NCBI GenBank assembly: GCA_025765615.1
Contig: JAIVFJ010000062.1
Span: 62,001-126,000, forward strand
Direction of reading: 5' to 3'
Length of the DNA: 64,000 bases
Source: Zopfochytrium polystomum
Taxonomy: Eukaryota > Chytridiomycota > Chytridiomycetes > Chytridiales > Chytridiaceae
Shown here in pieces: positions 10,696 to 22,209 of the stretch; positions within the stretch are counted from its first letter, which is position 1; every line of letters starts with the position of its first letter. The notes under the pieces were generated by a model that saw only the letters and a list, made by a program, of their open reading frames with translations, was not told where the DNA came from and did not search any database. Position numbers and translations under genes: made by a program.

Positions 10696-11129
10696 GCAGC
10701 GCAGAACCCGTCGCAAATAACCACCCGCAACACTCACAAACTTGCATCATCTTGCTCTTACGCAACGTGGCCTCGCTGCAGCAAGGTGCAGCTTTCAACG
10801 GTGCTACTCCATCGCTCCTCTCTGCAGCTTGATCTTGGCTTGCGATCTTATTTGCCGTCAGGTTTGGGCGAGGCGGGACTACCGGCCTTTCACGAGGTGG
10901 CGGAGGAGGCTCGGCGGCCGTTGCGGCTGCGACCGACGGTGCAGGGTCCTGAGGCTGCCGATCCGACACGAGCGACGTTGTCGCCGCGGTGAGGAGTGTG
11001 AGACGGCTCGGATCTCGCTCCGCCGCCGGCGACGAGGTGGAGCGCGGTTTCATCTAGTTGGGTGAAATGATTGATCTATCTGCAACAGGAAATTGTCTCA
11101 ACCCCCAAATTGTCGAAGGCTATTCCCGA
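10696..11129. other. Possible 5' exon of the kinase; otherwise intergenic
   Basis: On the minus strand an open frame from ATG at 11053 down to about 10740 encodes a Pro/Ala/Ser-rich peptide ending in basic residues. It could be the N-terminus of the kinase, but no acceptor links it in frame. The 3' end of the Rqc2 gene lies just beyond. Confidence 0.35.
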
Positions 11130-14100
11130 TCACTTTTTGCTTGGCTTTGATCCCTTTGCTCCGCTCCCACCCTTCCCGCTCCCCTTCTTGGCCTTGTCGC
11201 CGGCCGCAGCGCCGGTGATGTTCACCTTGCCAAGCATAGCGTTCACCGGATCGGCAGATGGTATCGTTTCGATCAACTCCTTCTCCTTGGCCGCCGACTC
11301 TGCTTTCGCCGCGTTCTCGAATACCGTCATCACCGCTTTCGCAGCCTTTCCCTTCTTTAAGGAGCTGCCACATAAAAGAAGAAATTCAGCAAGCGTTGAT
11401 AGACTAATGCCAATAGGGATGCACTTACCCAGGTGTCATCTTCGCCTTGTACTTATACTTCCCCATGCACGTCCACGGAGCGCAGACCGGTATCGCCGCC
11501 AGCAGCACATCCTCCGGATGCGGCTGCGCCGTCAAGTTCCCCAACATTCTGAAATCAAACCCATCCTTCGCCTCCTCATCGTCGCCATCATCTTCCCCGT
11601 CGCCACCACCCGCCTCCTGCGCCCCGACCCTCCTCCTCTCCCCCGCCGCCTTGATCTTCGCCGCCCCGCGCGTCGCGATCGCAACCGCAGCCCGCTTCGC
11701 TGCCTCCTCCTTCCTCCGCTTTGCCGCAGCCGCCTCCGCCTCCTTCCGCGCCGCGTTCTCGGCCTCTTCCGCGGCCCGCTGCGCTCCCTTGGCGCTGCCG
11801 AGCACCTCGAGCATCACCTCGCGATCCTCGTCGTCCTGGTCGGCGTACTTGTCCTTCATCTTCTTCAGCTTGCCGCGCTTGCCTCGCGGAAGCGCAGCGA
11901 GTGACGTCCCGCCTCCGGCTGTCGTTGTGCGCGAGGGACGCGTCGAGGCGACGGAGGGTGCTGGCGCGGTGCTGGCGGCGTCGTCGTCGCCTTCGTTTGC
12001 GCGTGCGTCGGCAGCGGCGCTCTGTTCAGCGGTGCTGCTGAACCCGACAGCGCCCTTCTTCTTGAGGTCCCGCCGCTCCTTGGCGGAAATGCGACGCTTG
12101 CCAGTCGGTGCGCCTCCTTCGTTCAACTCCTTGTCCTTTGCTGTGTTAGGTGGCTCTTCGGCGTCTTCCGGTTCGCTGGCTTCGATATCATCTTCATCGG
12201 GTACGGAAGCGATGTTGTATTTCTCAAAGGAGGCGATGATGGCGATTGGTGCGTCCGAAAGTTGGCCATCGGACGCCGTATTCCCTTTCGACTCGCCGGC
12301 CTCGTTCACCTCTCCATCATCTACGACATCACTGTCGTCTTCGTCAGATGGCAGGATCGTGGCGTTCTGGTCCGGTTCGCCGTTCTGCTCTTCATGGGTT
12401 GTCTCGGCAGTCGCAGCTCCATCCGTTGCAGTAGCTAATTCAGCCGCCCACGCGTCCGATCGGAGCCAAGGTCGGCGTTCGTCAAAGTGGCGCTGGACGC
12501 TACTATCGTCGACTTGGAACAACAGGCCGAATCCGTAGATCAACTGAACCGGCGGCTAATTTTCGCAGGAGAAATTGATCAAGAAGCAGTCGGTTGAAGT
12601 GAATTCGAAAACTTACCAAAAACTGTTTGCGCCCTTTGTAGATCAGTGCGCCAATCAGCCCCCCTTCCTTCAAATCCACTTGGTCGGCTCGAATCCACCA
12701 CGGCGACGTGACAATCTTCGATTCCCACGCCTTTGACTGAGCCACCACCATCGTGCCAGCTTGATGCAGCGTCAAAGGCGGCACCGGCTGAGGCTTGGTT
12801 ACTCCCGGCGGTGGCTTCTTCACGGCAAACTCTGGGCTGTCCTCGCTCTTCCCGCCAGCCGGGTCTCCCAGCTCGTACGGGTTCTTGACAAGAACGACGG
12901 GCGCCCCCTCCAGATCGGCGTGCACGACGGCGTCGCCGGGACCGAGGTACCGCCGCAAGAGCATGTCGGTCTGAATCGCGTCGCGCCCAGCGAGCACGAG
13001 GTAATTCTCCGAGCTGACGAACCACATGAACTTTTCGAACCAGTACGGCTTGCGGATGGCGCGGATCATGGCGGGTGCTTTGGCTTCTTTTGCGCGCAGC
13101 TCTTGCTGGATTTTCTTTTCGGCGTGTTTGAGCGCCTTTTCGCCGGCGGCGACGGTCTTTTCGACTGAAAGCGTTGGGTGAGTGCAAAGAGGCAGAAACG
13201 CATTAGTCCCACCTTTTACAGCAGCGAGTTTGCGTGCCCCGTAGTACCGCTCTGCGTTGGCAAAGGCCGACAGGTTGACTGTCGAGGTCGATCTTGACCA
13301 TCGCCTCGCGCCTTTTCGGCTGCGCGGGCTTTCTCCCGCTTGGCGGCTTCCGCCTTCTTTGCGTTCTTCTCCGCTTGGCGCTTGCTCTTGGCAGCCGCAC
13401 TTCCATCGTCGCTAGATCCATCGCTCTCACTGCTCTCGTTGCTGCCGTCCTCGTCGCCGTCGCTGTCGCTGTCGCTCTCTTCAAATTCCGGATCCATAAA
13501 TTCCACGGTCACCAACCCCGACTCCATCTTCACCCCAACAATGCAGTCCACCACGGGGTTCGCCACGCTCGCAACCGCCCCGCCACCGACTGCCGCCGTC
13601 CCGGCCCCCGCGCCGGCCAGCAGCCCGCTCAACCACGCGTGCTTCCCGGCCGCGGCAGCCGCCGTACTCCGCGCCCTCTCGGCCCTCGCCTTCTCCTCCT
13701 TGATAACATTCCACAAATCCACCCAATCCATCCCGCTCGCGACCATCGACCTCACCATCCCAATCGCGCCGTCCGCCAGTCCCCAGGTTCGCCTCGATCG
13801 TGGCCGCCTTGAGCGCCGACACCTCGCCCATCTGGGCGAGCCCGGCGACCTGCGTCGCGTGGTTGGCCCGCACCGTGTGCATCTTTTTCGCGGCGGCGAG
13901 GTCTAGCTGGCGTGCGCGGTGCGCGAGGCGCTGGGACTCGATGAGGGAGTAGAAGTGGTCGACGGCTTTGTCAAAGGTCGGGAAGTCGAGCGGAGGGGCG
14001 ATGGTGGACGCGGCGGGGGAGAGGTGGGAAAAGAGGTGGGGGTGGTATTCTTCAAAGGTGAGGAGAACTGCGGCGGTGGAGGTGGTGGAATCGTCTGACT

Positions 14101-15486
14101 ACGATGATGGTGCGGTGGGTTAAACGAATAATAAACTATTTAATGAGGCGATCTCACCTTGAATGCCTTTTGCGTGATCCAACCCTTGCACGGGGTTCCC
14201 GCGAGAGTCTTCACCATGATTTCGCTCGCGTCCGTGAACCCGCGGAAAAGCGCGTCCTCAGCCTCTTGAATCCGAGAAGCATCGTCGGATCCGGAAATCG
14301 AAAAGTTTGGGTCCAGTCCACTGACTGCGAGGGCGTGATCAACCAACGCCGGTCCAAACAGCATCCCAAACTTCTCCCGCGCCCATTTCTTAAGAGCCAC
14401 CGTCGCTCCTCCCGCCGAGTCTTTCTTCTTCTCAAACTTCTTCTTTGCCTTCAGAGGGACCGCGTTCGCACCCTTGCCTTTTTTCCCTTTCGAAACAGCC
14501 TCTGGTTCGGGGACCTGGGACGGCTCAGCGGCGGGAGCCTCAGCGGCGCCGACGTTCTGTTGCAAGCTGGCAATCGTTTTTTCGAGCTCCGCTCGGAGTT
14601 TCTCTCTCCTCACTGGCTCAAACGGTTTGCCGAGCCCGAACCGGTACGTTTCTCCCACCCGAAAGCTGACTTCCTGCTGCGTCGCTACTTCACCGCCAGA
14701 TATCGTTTCGGCTGGAGCGCTGGTCTCTGAAGCTACGGGCGCAGCTGTGGATGGTGGGAGCGCTGTGTGCCGCGGTCTGGACGGTCGCGTCTGCGAGATC
14801 GACGGTGCGGAGCAGCGCGAGGATTTTGTACTCGGAATCGGTCAGAACGATATTTCCGGCGGCGTACAGTTCGACGATCAGGTGGAAAGCTGCGGTGTCC
14901 CAAGAGAGCGGAGGCAGGGGAGCGAAACGATCGATTCGTTGAGAGAGTGGGCAGTCAGGGCCAGAACGGATCGCATATGAGAACAAACATACCAACCAAA
15001 CTCATTATCGCCGAATCGCAGATCGACGATGCGATCCGTTCCAACCTGACGAATCTCGCAGAGCCGGCGCGACTTGAGATGCTTACGGAGCTTGGTTGCG
15101 AAGCCGCCGGGTACCTTGTTCTTGTCGCGAGCGTAGACGGTCGTGTGCACTGCGAATTCCAAAATCAGGGGGTGCGGAGGTCAAGGCTGGATGACACTCA
15201 CATCGTATTCCAGATTCGATCAGAAGGATCTCTTTCAGATCGGGTTTGGCAAACTTGAGCAGGAAGGTTTTCGGGTTGACATCGTAGACTGGGATGGAGT
15301 GGGAAGGAAGGGGTTGGGGCTCTGGTCAGTACGTCGTGGGCGCATACGCGTCGCCATCAGGTCTGCCTTTAGGGCCTCAGGCAGATCGCGCGGAACGCAA
15401 CTGTTTGCAACGCGAAGGCCGAGGAGCTGCGATCGCAGGTCGGTGACGATGGCGGCGACGTCGATGGAGGAGAATCGCTGCTTCAT
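11130..15486 (-). CDS. Rqc2/NEMF (Tae2) ribosome-quality-control factor
   Basis: Homologue of Rqc2/NEMF, which binds stalled 60S subunits, recruits the Ltn1 ligase and directs C-terminal tailing of nascent chains. Exons by conservation: 15486-15402, 15288-15202, 15149-14997, 14889-14158, 14098-13213, 13164-12617, 12555-11429 and 11364-11130. The N-terminus M-K-Q-R-F-S-S-x-D and G-F-A-T-K-L-R-K-H-L mark NFACT-N. F-D-K-A-V-D-H-F-Y starts the coiled-coil part. W-F-E-K-F-M-W-F-V-S-S-E-N-Y-L is NFACT-R. The end (P-H-P-E-D-V-L-L-A-A-I-P-V-C-A-P, then K-Y-K-Y-K) is NFACT-C. The frame breaks near 14760, near 13787 (a GGGG run) and near 13260-13300; one-base corrections restore the family sequence. 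This suggests sequence errors, but decay is possible. An in-frame start 18 bases upstream also exists. Confidence 0.85.
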
Positions 15487-15757
15487 CGCAAACGGATCGG
15501 ACACTCTGGCGGCTGCTGAGGTCGAGTTTCAAAGTAGACAGGAAAGAATGAACGAAAGGAAAGAGGCGGTGGCATGCGCGTCGACAATTTGTGACTGCAT
15601 ACGGTGACTTCCCCTCAAGCTGTCAAGCTCCAGCACCGGGCCCTTCATCATAAACGGATTAGGATACGTTATATTTAATAGCTGCGTGCGTCGAAACTCT
15701 AGCCGACACTGCACACCCCCCCGAACAACGAATTTTTGTACCGGTAGAAGAGTATTC

Positions 15758-17180
15758 TCAAAGAACTCCCGCCCGATCCAAATCCTGCACAACAACGATC
15801 GAGGTCACGTCGGCCAATATATTTCGAGTCTGATCGGTATCCGTGGCCCACGTGTAGTGCGGCATGATCTGCTTCTTTGGATTGCGGTTCGCCGCCAAGA
15901 ACTTGGACCGAAAGAACTTCGATCCTGCGGATGTTGAGGGGCCGTCTGCAAGTTTTTCCAAATTGAAATAGAGACGGGACGTTAAGCGACGGTAAAGAGA
16001 TGGCGATCGAGATTTACCGGTATAGTCGGGAAAGTACTGGCTGATTGGGGAAGTCTTGACCTTTTTCGCATAGACGTCCGACTTGTTGAGGAAAAGGATG
16101 ATGGGGATGTGCTTCAAAAGGGTGTGGTTGCAGATGCAACCGAATGCCGAGATCGAGTCTTCCACTGCAAAGATCAGCCGGGGGTAGATTTAAGTACCCA
16201 GACGATTCTAGACTCCCACGTGAAGCCCACTTACTTCTATTGATGGTTTCATCTTCTTCGAGCTTCTGGTCGTAACACGCCAGCGAACTGACAAAAATGA
16301 TGGCGTTGACGTCGTCAAAGTACGGAGCCCACTTTGCTCGAAACCGCTTCTGCCCCCCAACGTCGAAAAAGGATACGCTGGATCCTTTGACCGTCAGCTT
16401 CGTTTCAGACACTGCGGTGGTGACGACGCGAACTCGCAGAATGTGCTCGTTGCTGGGAACGTAGGACGGAGCGCAGATTTCCTTGGAGTGCTGCATAAGA
16501 CTGGAGTGTGTCAATTCAAACACTTTTTCAGCAAGCCCCAACGAATTACTCACAATTCGCACGAGTCGAGCAAGGCAAACTCGTTCCCCCTCAGCACGCA
16601 CTGCTGGACCCCCGGATCCTGCCACAGCACCACCAGCGCCTCGACAACGCCGCTCGCGATCGGAGACCCTTTCGCCGGGATTTCTACCGCCTGCAGCACC
16701 CCCGCCGCGGCCTTTGCGTTCTCGGTTTCCTCGCTGCTGCCGCCCTCCTCTGGCCCCCCGCCGTAGCTGATGTTCAGGGTCTCCATCGACCGGATCAGCA
16801 GCTTCGCCGTATTCAAGAGGTTCTCTCGTAGGAGCTGCGCGAAATCGGCGCGCTCGGCGGGCGTGTAGTCGCTGCCGTAGAGCAGCTTGAGCTGCTTGAG
16901 GACCGTCGATTTGCCGGCGTCGCCCGTGCCTGTCGAACGAATCATAAGGAGATTTACGCGCCCTATACCAGCAGATCTATCGGGCCAAAGTTCGGCGCCC
17001 TCCTGGATCGAGAAAACGAAATAGAAAACCACCCTTACCAAGGATCAAGACGCGAGGCGTCGGTTTCTTGCTGGCGGCTTCCGCCTGGATCTCCTGATCG
17101 ATCTTTTTGCTGAGTCGGAGCGCCTCGAGCGTCGTCGAGTCCAACTCCTCTTTCAGGTCTGACGTTCCGCAGAGTCGCAT
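15758..17180 (-). CDS. G-protein alpha subunit, divergent (copy 1)
   Basis: Heterotrimeric G-protein alpha subunit coupling a receptor to intracellular signalling at the plasma membrane. Exons 17180-17039, 16929-16554, 16500-16235, 16164-16018 and 15945-15758 give 372 residues. Motifs: P-loop G-T-G-D-A-G-K-S-T (about 48-56), switch I arginine in R-V-R-V-V-T-T-A, switch II D-V-G-G-Q with the catalytic Gln, N-K-S-D for guanine specificity, and T-W-A-T in place of T-C-A-T. The N-terminus (M-R-L-C-G) lacks a glycine at position 2, so no myristoylation is predicted; the Cys could be palmitoylated. The usual R-S-E-R-x-K-W after D-V-G-G-Q is K-R-F-R-A-K-W here. All five exons match the next gene in phase, so the two arose by tandem duplication. 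Confidence 0.9.
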
Positions 17181-17631
17181 CGCTCGGGGATCGCCCCGGT
17201 CTTCGTACCTTTTTTCAAATGGGAACGACTTTTCACGGGGACTCCTGCCAAAAAAAAAAAAAAAAAAAAAAAAAAAACACATTCACGACCTGTACTTCCA
17301 CCCAGTACAGCGGTCCGCTTCTCGAGTGTTCTGAACTCTAAAATAAGGGTGGCCACGCCCGGAAGGCTCGAAAATCTTACTGCAGAGGACCCAGACGACC
17401 ACTCCTGATCAGGAGGGACTCCATGCCGACAAAACTCGGCCGAGCGGACCAGCAACCGCAAAATGGCAGCCAATTCTGCAGCAGTGTCGACAGTCCCATT
17501 CTCTCATTAAAAAATGAAAGAGATCTTGTCTCTAAAGATACAAGCAGCGGGTTTTTCATTATTCTTTACATATAGTGTCAACGAGAGGATCCCAAAAAGA
17601 AGAACAGCTGAGCCAACAACGAAGCCTTCCT
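17181..17631. other. Spacer between tandem G-alpha genes, with poly(A) tract
   Basis: 3' flank of G-alpha copy 2 and 5' flank of copy 1, both on the minus strand. It contains a 28-base A run (17250-17277). No other feature seen. Confidence 0.6.
17250..17277. repeat. A28 homopolymer
   Basis: Uninterrupted run of 28 A on the plus strand, upstream of the G-alpha copy 1 start codon. Confidence 0.95.
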
Positions 17632-19029
17632 TCAGACAATCCCCGCCGCAGCCAGGGACTGATTTAATATTACTTCGGCCACCTCTTCCAAAATCTTTTG
17701 GGTTTGCTGCCGATCGGTCGCCCAGGTGAAGTGCGTGACGACCTGTTTGTTGGGGTTCCGGTTCGCGGCCATGTATTTCGCGAGAAAGTAGTTGGCTCCG
17801 GATGATTTTGAGGCGCCTCCTGGAGTTGTTATTTTGGGTTTTCAGAGAATCATTAGGGCTTAAGTTCAGATCATGTTTTACCTTTGTAGTCTGGGAAATA
17901 CTGTTCGATGGGCGAGGTTTTGACTTTGTTTGCGAACACATCGGTCTTGTTGAGGAACAGAATAATGGGTATGTGTTTCAGGAGGGTGTGATTGCAGATG
18001 CAGCCGAACGCCGACACCGAGTCTTCCACTGAAAAAAAGAAAGCGCCGAAGATGGTGAGATCAGCCAAACGTGGCGCAGATTGAAAAATACAAACTTCGA
18101 TTCAGCTCGCTATCCTCCTCCAGCTTCTGATCGTAGCACCCCAATGAGCCGACAAAGATGATGGCGTTGACGTCGTCAAAGAACGGCGCCCACTTTGCGC
18201 GGAAGCGTTTCTGCCCGCCGACGTCAAAGAAGGAGATGCCGGCGCCTTTGACGGTCAGCTTCGTCTCGGAAACGGCGGTGGTCATGACCCGGACGCGGAC
18301 GATGTGGTCGTTGGAAGGGGTGTATGATTGCGAGCAGATCTCCTTGGCGTTTTGCATAAGGCTTTGGGGGGAAGGGGTGGGGAGGGTAACTGTCACGGCT
18401 CGAAAGCATGGGCGGGAGTGGGGTCGAGGACAACTCACAACTCGCACGAGTCCAGCAATGCAAACTCGTTCCCCCTCAGCGCACATCTCTGCACGCCCGG
18501 ATCCCGCCACAGCACCTCCAGCGCCTCGACAACGCCCTTCCCGATCGCCGCACGGCCGGCTGGGATCTCAAACTCGGCCAGCACCCCCGCGGCCGCTTTC
18601 ACCCTTTCAGCGTCTTCCGCCGGGCCGGTCTCTTCGCCTCCTCCGAACGGTATACCGAGCGCCTCCATCGATCTGATCAGCAGCTTTGCAGAGTTGAAGA
18701 GGTTCTCGCGGAGCCGCAGGGCGTAGTCGTCGCGCTCGGCGGGTGTGAAGTCGCTGCCGTAGAGCAGCTTGAGCTGTTTGAGGACCGTGGATTTGCCAGA
18801 GTCGCCGGTGCCTGGTTTGGGGATCGTTGAAGTGAATGGGTTGAAGGCTTTGATCAGTCTCCTGGTGCGTGATTTGGAGTGGTCGGAACGGACCGAGGAT
18901 CAAGACGCGGGCGGTCCGCTTCCGCTTCGAGGCATCCTCCTGGATCTCCTTGTCGATCTTCTTGCTGGCTTTGAAGGCTTCGATGGCGGCGGCGCCCGCC
19001 TCCTCTTGCGCCTCTGCAGAGCCGCACAT
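17632..19029 (-). CDS. G-protein alpha subunit, divergent (copy 2)
   Basis: Tandem paralogue of the preceding gene. Exons 19029-18894, 18811-18439, 18361-18096, 18028-17882 and 17819-17632 give 369 residues. The last three exons have exactly the same lengths as in copy 1 (266, 147 and 188 nt) and all intron phases agree. P-loop G-T-G-D-S-G-K-S-T, D-V-G-G-Q, N-K-T-D and T-W-A-T are present. The N-terminus M-C-G-S has Cys2 rather than Gly2. The C-termini of the two copies differ (A-A-A-G-I-V here, L-D-R-A-G-V-L in copy 1). The extreme C-terminus of G-alpha proteins contacts the receptor, so different receptors are possible; that is inference. An upstream ATG at 19044 is also in frame. Confidence 0.9.
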
Positions 19030-19788
19030 GATCTGAGGCATCACCGATACTTGCGTGCAAGATTTTTTTATGTTCGTTGCCAGAATAATTTTTTTGTTTT
19101 GTTGTGTGACTATTCTTGGTACGACACCAGTCGTAATGAGTTTTTTTCATTTGGGGGGAGGGGGAGGGGGGGGGGCAGAGGGGTGGAGTGTTGTGCGTGC
19201 CCGGAACGGCGGTCAGGGGGCGGAGGCTAACGTGAGGAAGACGGGGAAGAAGAGCAAGAGGAAGAGGATGGGGAGGAGGTAGCACAGGAAAAATGTTGGG
19301 GTAGAGCAGGCATTTCGTGTGCTTGGAATTGTAATTGAAATAAGAAACGTACTGTGTATATGAAATATTTGCCCCTGTTTAGAGATGGCATATTGATCTG
19401 GAATGCGAAACCGATTACGCGCGCGCGGGACGCGGTGCGCCTCGTTTTGACACTTTTTCTTCGAACTCCTCATGTTGTCAGAATCAGGGGACTTCGATTA
19501 GGCACTGTAATGGTCTGTCTGACTCTCTGTCCGAAGGTCTACCCGAAGGTGTGTCTGAATGTCTGTCTGACTCTCTGTCCGAAGGTCTGCCCGAAGGTGT
19601 GTCTGAATGTCTGTCTGAAGGTCTGTCCCTTTTTTACCATCTCCTCCCTCCACAAAATGTTTGCGTTAGTCACCCGCCCGACCGGTCGGCCAACAGAAAA
19701 AATAAAAAAAAAGAAAAGAAAAAAAAATCGCAAAGAATATTTCTCGTTTGTCTCTCAACCAACAGCTCCACACAAATCGAACACAACG
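19030..19788. other. Divergent promoter region between G-alpha and MscL
   Basis: G-alpha copy 2 and MscL are transcribed away from this 760-bp region. It holds a G-rich stretch near 19145-19185, a 48-bp tandem repeat (19513-19626) and an A-rich stretch around 19690-19730 just upstream of the MscL start. Confidence 0.6.
19513..19626. repeat. 48-bp tandem repeat, two full units plus part
   Basis: Units at 19513-19560 and 19561-19608 differ at a single base; a third partial unit follows. Each unit is built of GTCTGTCTGA-, CCGAAGGT- and GTGTCTGAAT-like blocks. It sits about 160 bp upstream of the MscL start codon. Confidence 0.85.
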
Positions 19789-20696
19789 ATGGCCGATGAC
19801 ACGGTGAGTGTGCGGCCGCAATCTCTCACTCGCTCTCCCTCCTTCTTCGTCACCGACTGCGTCTACCCAATCTCCCGTCCGTCCCATCCCCACCCACCAC
19901 CACCACCACCCCCCCTCCATCAGCACCACCACTGCCCGCATTCTCTGCCTGGTTATTGATTGGTTCAGCACCGCTGACGTCCTCCTCCCCCAGATCCACT
20001 CCGACGTCGAGAAGCAAGGCGGCTTCAAAAAGGCTGGCCAGGCCGTCGGCTCGGGTCTGAAAAAGACGGGCGCCGCCGCCTTCTCGGTCCTCGAGGACTT
20101 TAAAAACTTTATCAACCGCGGCAACGTCGTCGACCTCGCCGTCGGTGTCGTCATGGGCACCGCATTCACCTCCATCGTCAACTCGCTCGTCAACGACCTT
20201 GTCACCCCTATCATCGGTCTCGCCACTCAGAACAACCTCGAGCAGACGTTTTTGGTCATTCGCTGCGGCAAGTCGGCAAACTGCACCACCGGAAGCAACC
20301 ACGGCTACGCCTCCAAAGCCGCTGCCACCGCCGACGGTGCTGTGACTTGGAACTGTGAGTGTGTCGCTTTGCGGACAGATTGGTTGTTGCTTGGCTATTG
20401 CTGACCACAAACTAAAAAAAAAAGGGGGCAACTTTATCCAAACCCTCATCAACTTCATCCTGATCTCCGTCGTTGTCTTCTTCCTGGTCAAACTCTACTC
20501 GGCCGCCTTCCTCCGCAAGAAGAAGGTCGAGGCGCCAAAGACCAAGGAGTGCGAGGAGTGCTGCGAGAAGATTGACCTCAAGGCGAAAAAATGCAAGTTC
20601 TGCGGCTCGCCCGCCCCCGAGTATGTCCCGCCCGAAGTCACCGCCCCGGAACACCACGGCTTCTCCATCACCAGCCCGTTCAAGCGGTCCAAGTGA
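19789..20696 (+). CDS. Large-conductance mechanosensitive channel MscL with zinc ribbon
   Basis: MscL-type channel that opens under membrane tension and relieves osmotic stress. Exons 19789-19803 (only 15 nt, M-A-D-D-T), 19994-20354 and 20425-20696 give 215 residues. The first helix region ([17 protein letters not shown]) is a textbook MscL motif. The second helix ([13 protein letters not shown]) precedes basic residues and a four-cysteine ribbon (C-x2-C ... C-x2-C) near the C-terminus, as in some bacterial MscL proteins. The periplasmic-side loop holds a cysteine pair. MscL is mostly bacterial or archaeal with scattered fungal homologues. The introns, eukaryotic flanks and decayed paralogue at 24023 argue against contamination. 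A wall-less zoospore would benefit from such a valve; that is inference. Confidence 0.92.
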
Positions 20697-21409
20697 TGGA
20701 GTGCGCTCTCGTTTCGTATTCTCTGTTTCTCTCCCTTCCCTCCCGTTCCTCCTCCGACTTGTTGCCTCCTTCCTTTAGAGCCGCAGTGCTTGCGTTTCCA
20801 CCGTTTTTGTGTTTCTGGACTACCTAGCGTCTTCCTATTCTTGTTGACCTCCTTGAAAGCGCGTGCGTTACTCAGTTGGTTGCCCGTGGACAATGCCTGT
20901 TCTGTTGAGTGCACTTGTGACTCCGTTTGTCTCTCGCGCCACAACTCGCCGTTGCCCATACGCGGAACCTTTGACAAATAAAACGAAAAAAAAGAAGACA
21001 ATACTCCGTCCGCAACGTTCTCTTTCTCGGACAAAATTCGGCGAGAGGATCGGCGGTGCCCCGAGATCCCGAGCCAGAATCGGAGTCGGTGAGTGGCGCC
21101 CCCGCCCGCCGGTACCCTCGAAGAACACGATCAGCAATCCGATGCTCGGGCCCGATTTCGACTTACGCTTAGCCATGCAGTAGACGCCCAAGAGGCGGAA
21201 GGTCTCCCACCACGATCTCGACTCCCACCATCATCTGCACCCCACGACCTCGACGACTGACTGCCGACCGACGGCCGCATCCCGCGGCACGGCCGTCCGA
21301 CGTGCCCGTGCAGCCCACGAGCTTGGGCGATCTAACCGCATGCTCCCTCCGCATGACGGTCGACCTCCGCGGCGGCACCCGCAACCGCCACATCGCCGTC
21401 CTGCAGTAG
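20697..21409. other. 3' flank of MscL, no gene seen
   Basis: Pyrimidine-rich 3' flank with AATAAA near 20978 that could serve as a polyadenylation signal. No supported gene. Confidence 0.5.
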
Positions 21410-21680
21410 TTGCACACCGACGTCCTCCACGACTTTCCCCGCCACGCCTGCGGCGTCATGGACCTCGCCTCAGCCCGCAGGCACCCCCAGGGTTACGTCG
21501 CGCTCGACTTTTTGGCTGCGCCGCCTGACCCCGTTCAGCACCGACTGCACCACTGCCGCCATCGACGCCGCCAGCACCCACGGCGATGTCGCCACTGCGC
21601 TGGTCGAAACGAAGCGGAACCGCGCTAAAGTACTCGTCGGCCGCGCGCAACAGCGCGTCAACATGCTCCGGTGGTGGCCG
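21410..21680 (+). pseudogene. Ankyrin-like repeat relic
   Basis: Fragments in different frames read A-C-G-V-M-D-L-A-S, G-Y-V-A-L-D-F-L-A-A, then C-T-T-A-A-I-D-A-A-S-T-H-G-D-V-A. This spacing is typical of the degenerate ankyrin repeats found in chytrids. Frame changes between units show it is not an intact gene. Nothing upstream or downstream extends it convincingly. Confidence 0.4.
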
Positions 21681-22209
21681 CAGTCGGCGCTGAGCTGGAG
21701 TACCGCGACGGGAGCCGTTCGACAACGCGAGCGCGAACGGGCCCGAGGCGGCAGTGCAGTGGTTGGAAAAGGAGCGGGAAGTTTTTTGTCGCGGCGGTGC
21801 ACGGCCCAACAGTATCGGAGCGTGTGTTGCGGTGGTCTATGTTGGCGTTAAGTAGGAACCAAGGAACCTCCCGCCGAAGCCACTGCAAATATCACGTCGA
21901 TCCAGGTACCTTTGCCGTCTACTGTGGGTCTGTGTCTTCGCATACTTCGAGTTGGTTTCCGCCGGCCCCTCCACCCGGGATCCGCCTAGGCGAAAGGAGG
22001 CACATGGACGCTCGCAAGAATTAGAAATAGCTTTCAGCGCGGCGGAACCAGTCGGAGCAAACAGCCAGACGCCTCGCTTCCGTATATAAAAGAATCAGGC
22101 TTCTTTCCTTCCCGAACATTCAGAAACACAGAAACCCTCCACACGAAGTCCCCCTCTTCATCAAGCACCAAGTTTTCCCTTGCAAAACGATCAAAACAAG
22201 AAATAAAAT
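21681..22209. other. Upstream region of the LigB-type gene
   Basis: Contains the TATA-like element listed below. No other gene supported. Confidence 0.5.
22083..22092 (+). promoter_or_regulatory. TATA box of the LigB-type gene
   Basis: TATATAAAAG, 118 bases upstream of the predicted start codon at 22210, with an A/C-rich leader in between. Position and match are good for a class II core promoter. Confidence 0.65.

Noticed and set aside
13862..13876. Very short GT-AG segments in Rqc2 around the conserved helix
   Set aside because: Removing them destroys the conserved sequence before the GGGG run; a one-base indel explains the frame better.
19513..19626. CRISPR-like array
   Set aside because: Direct head-to-tail 48-bp units without spacers, in a eukaryotic intergenic region.
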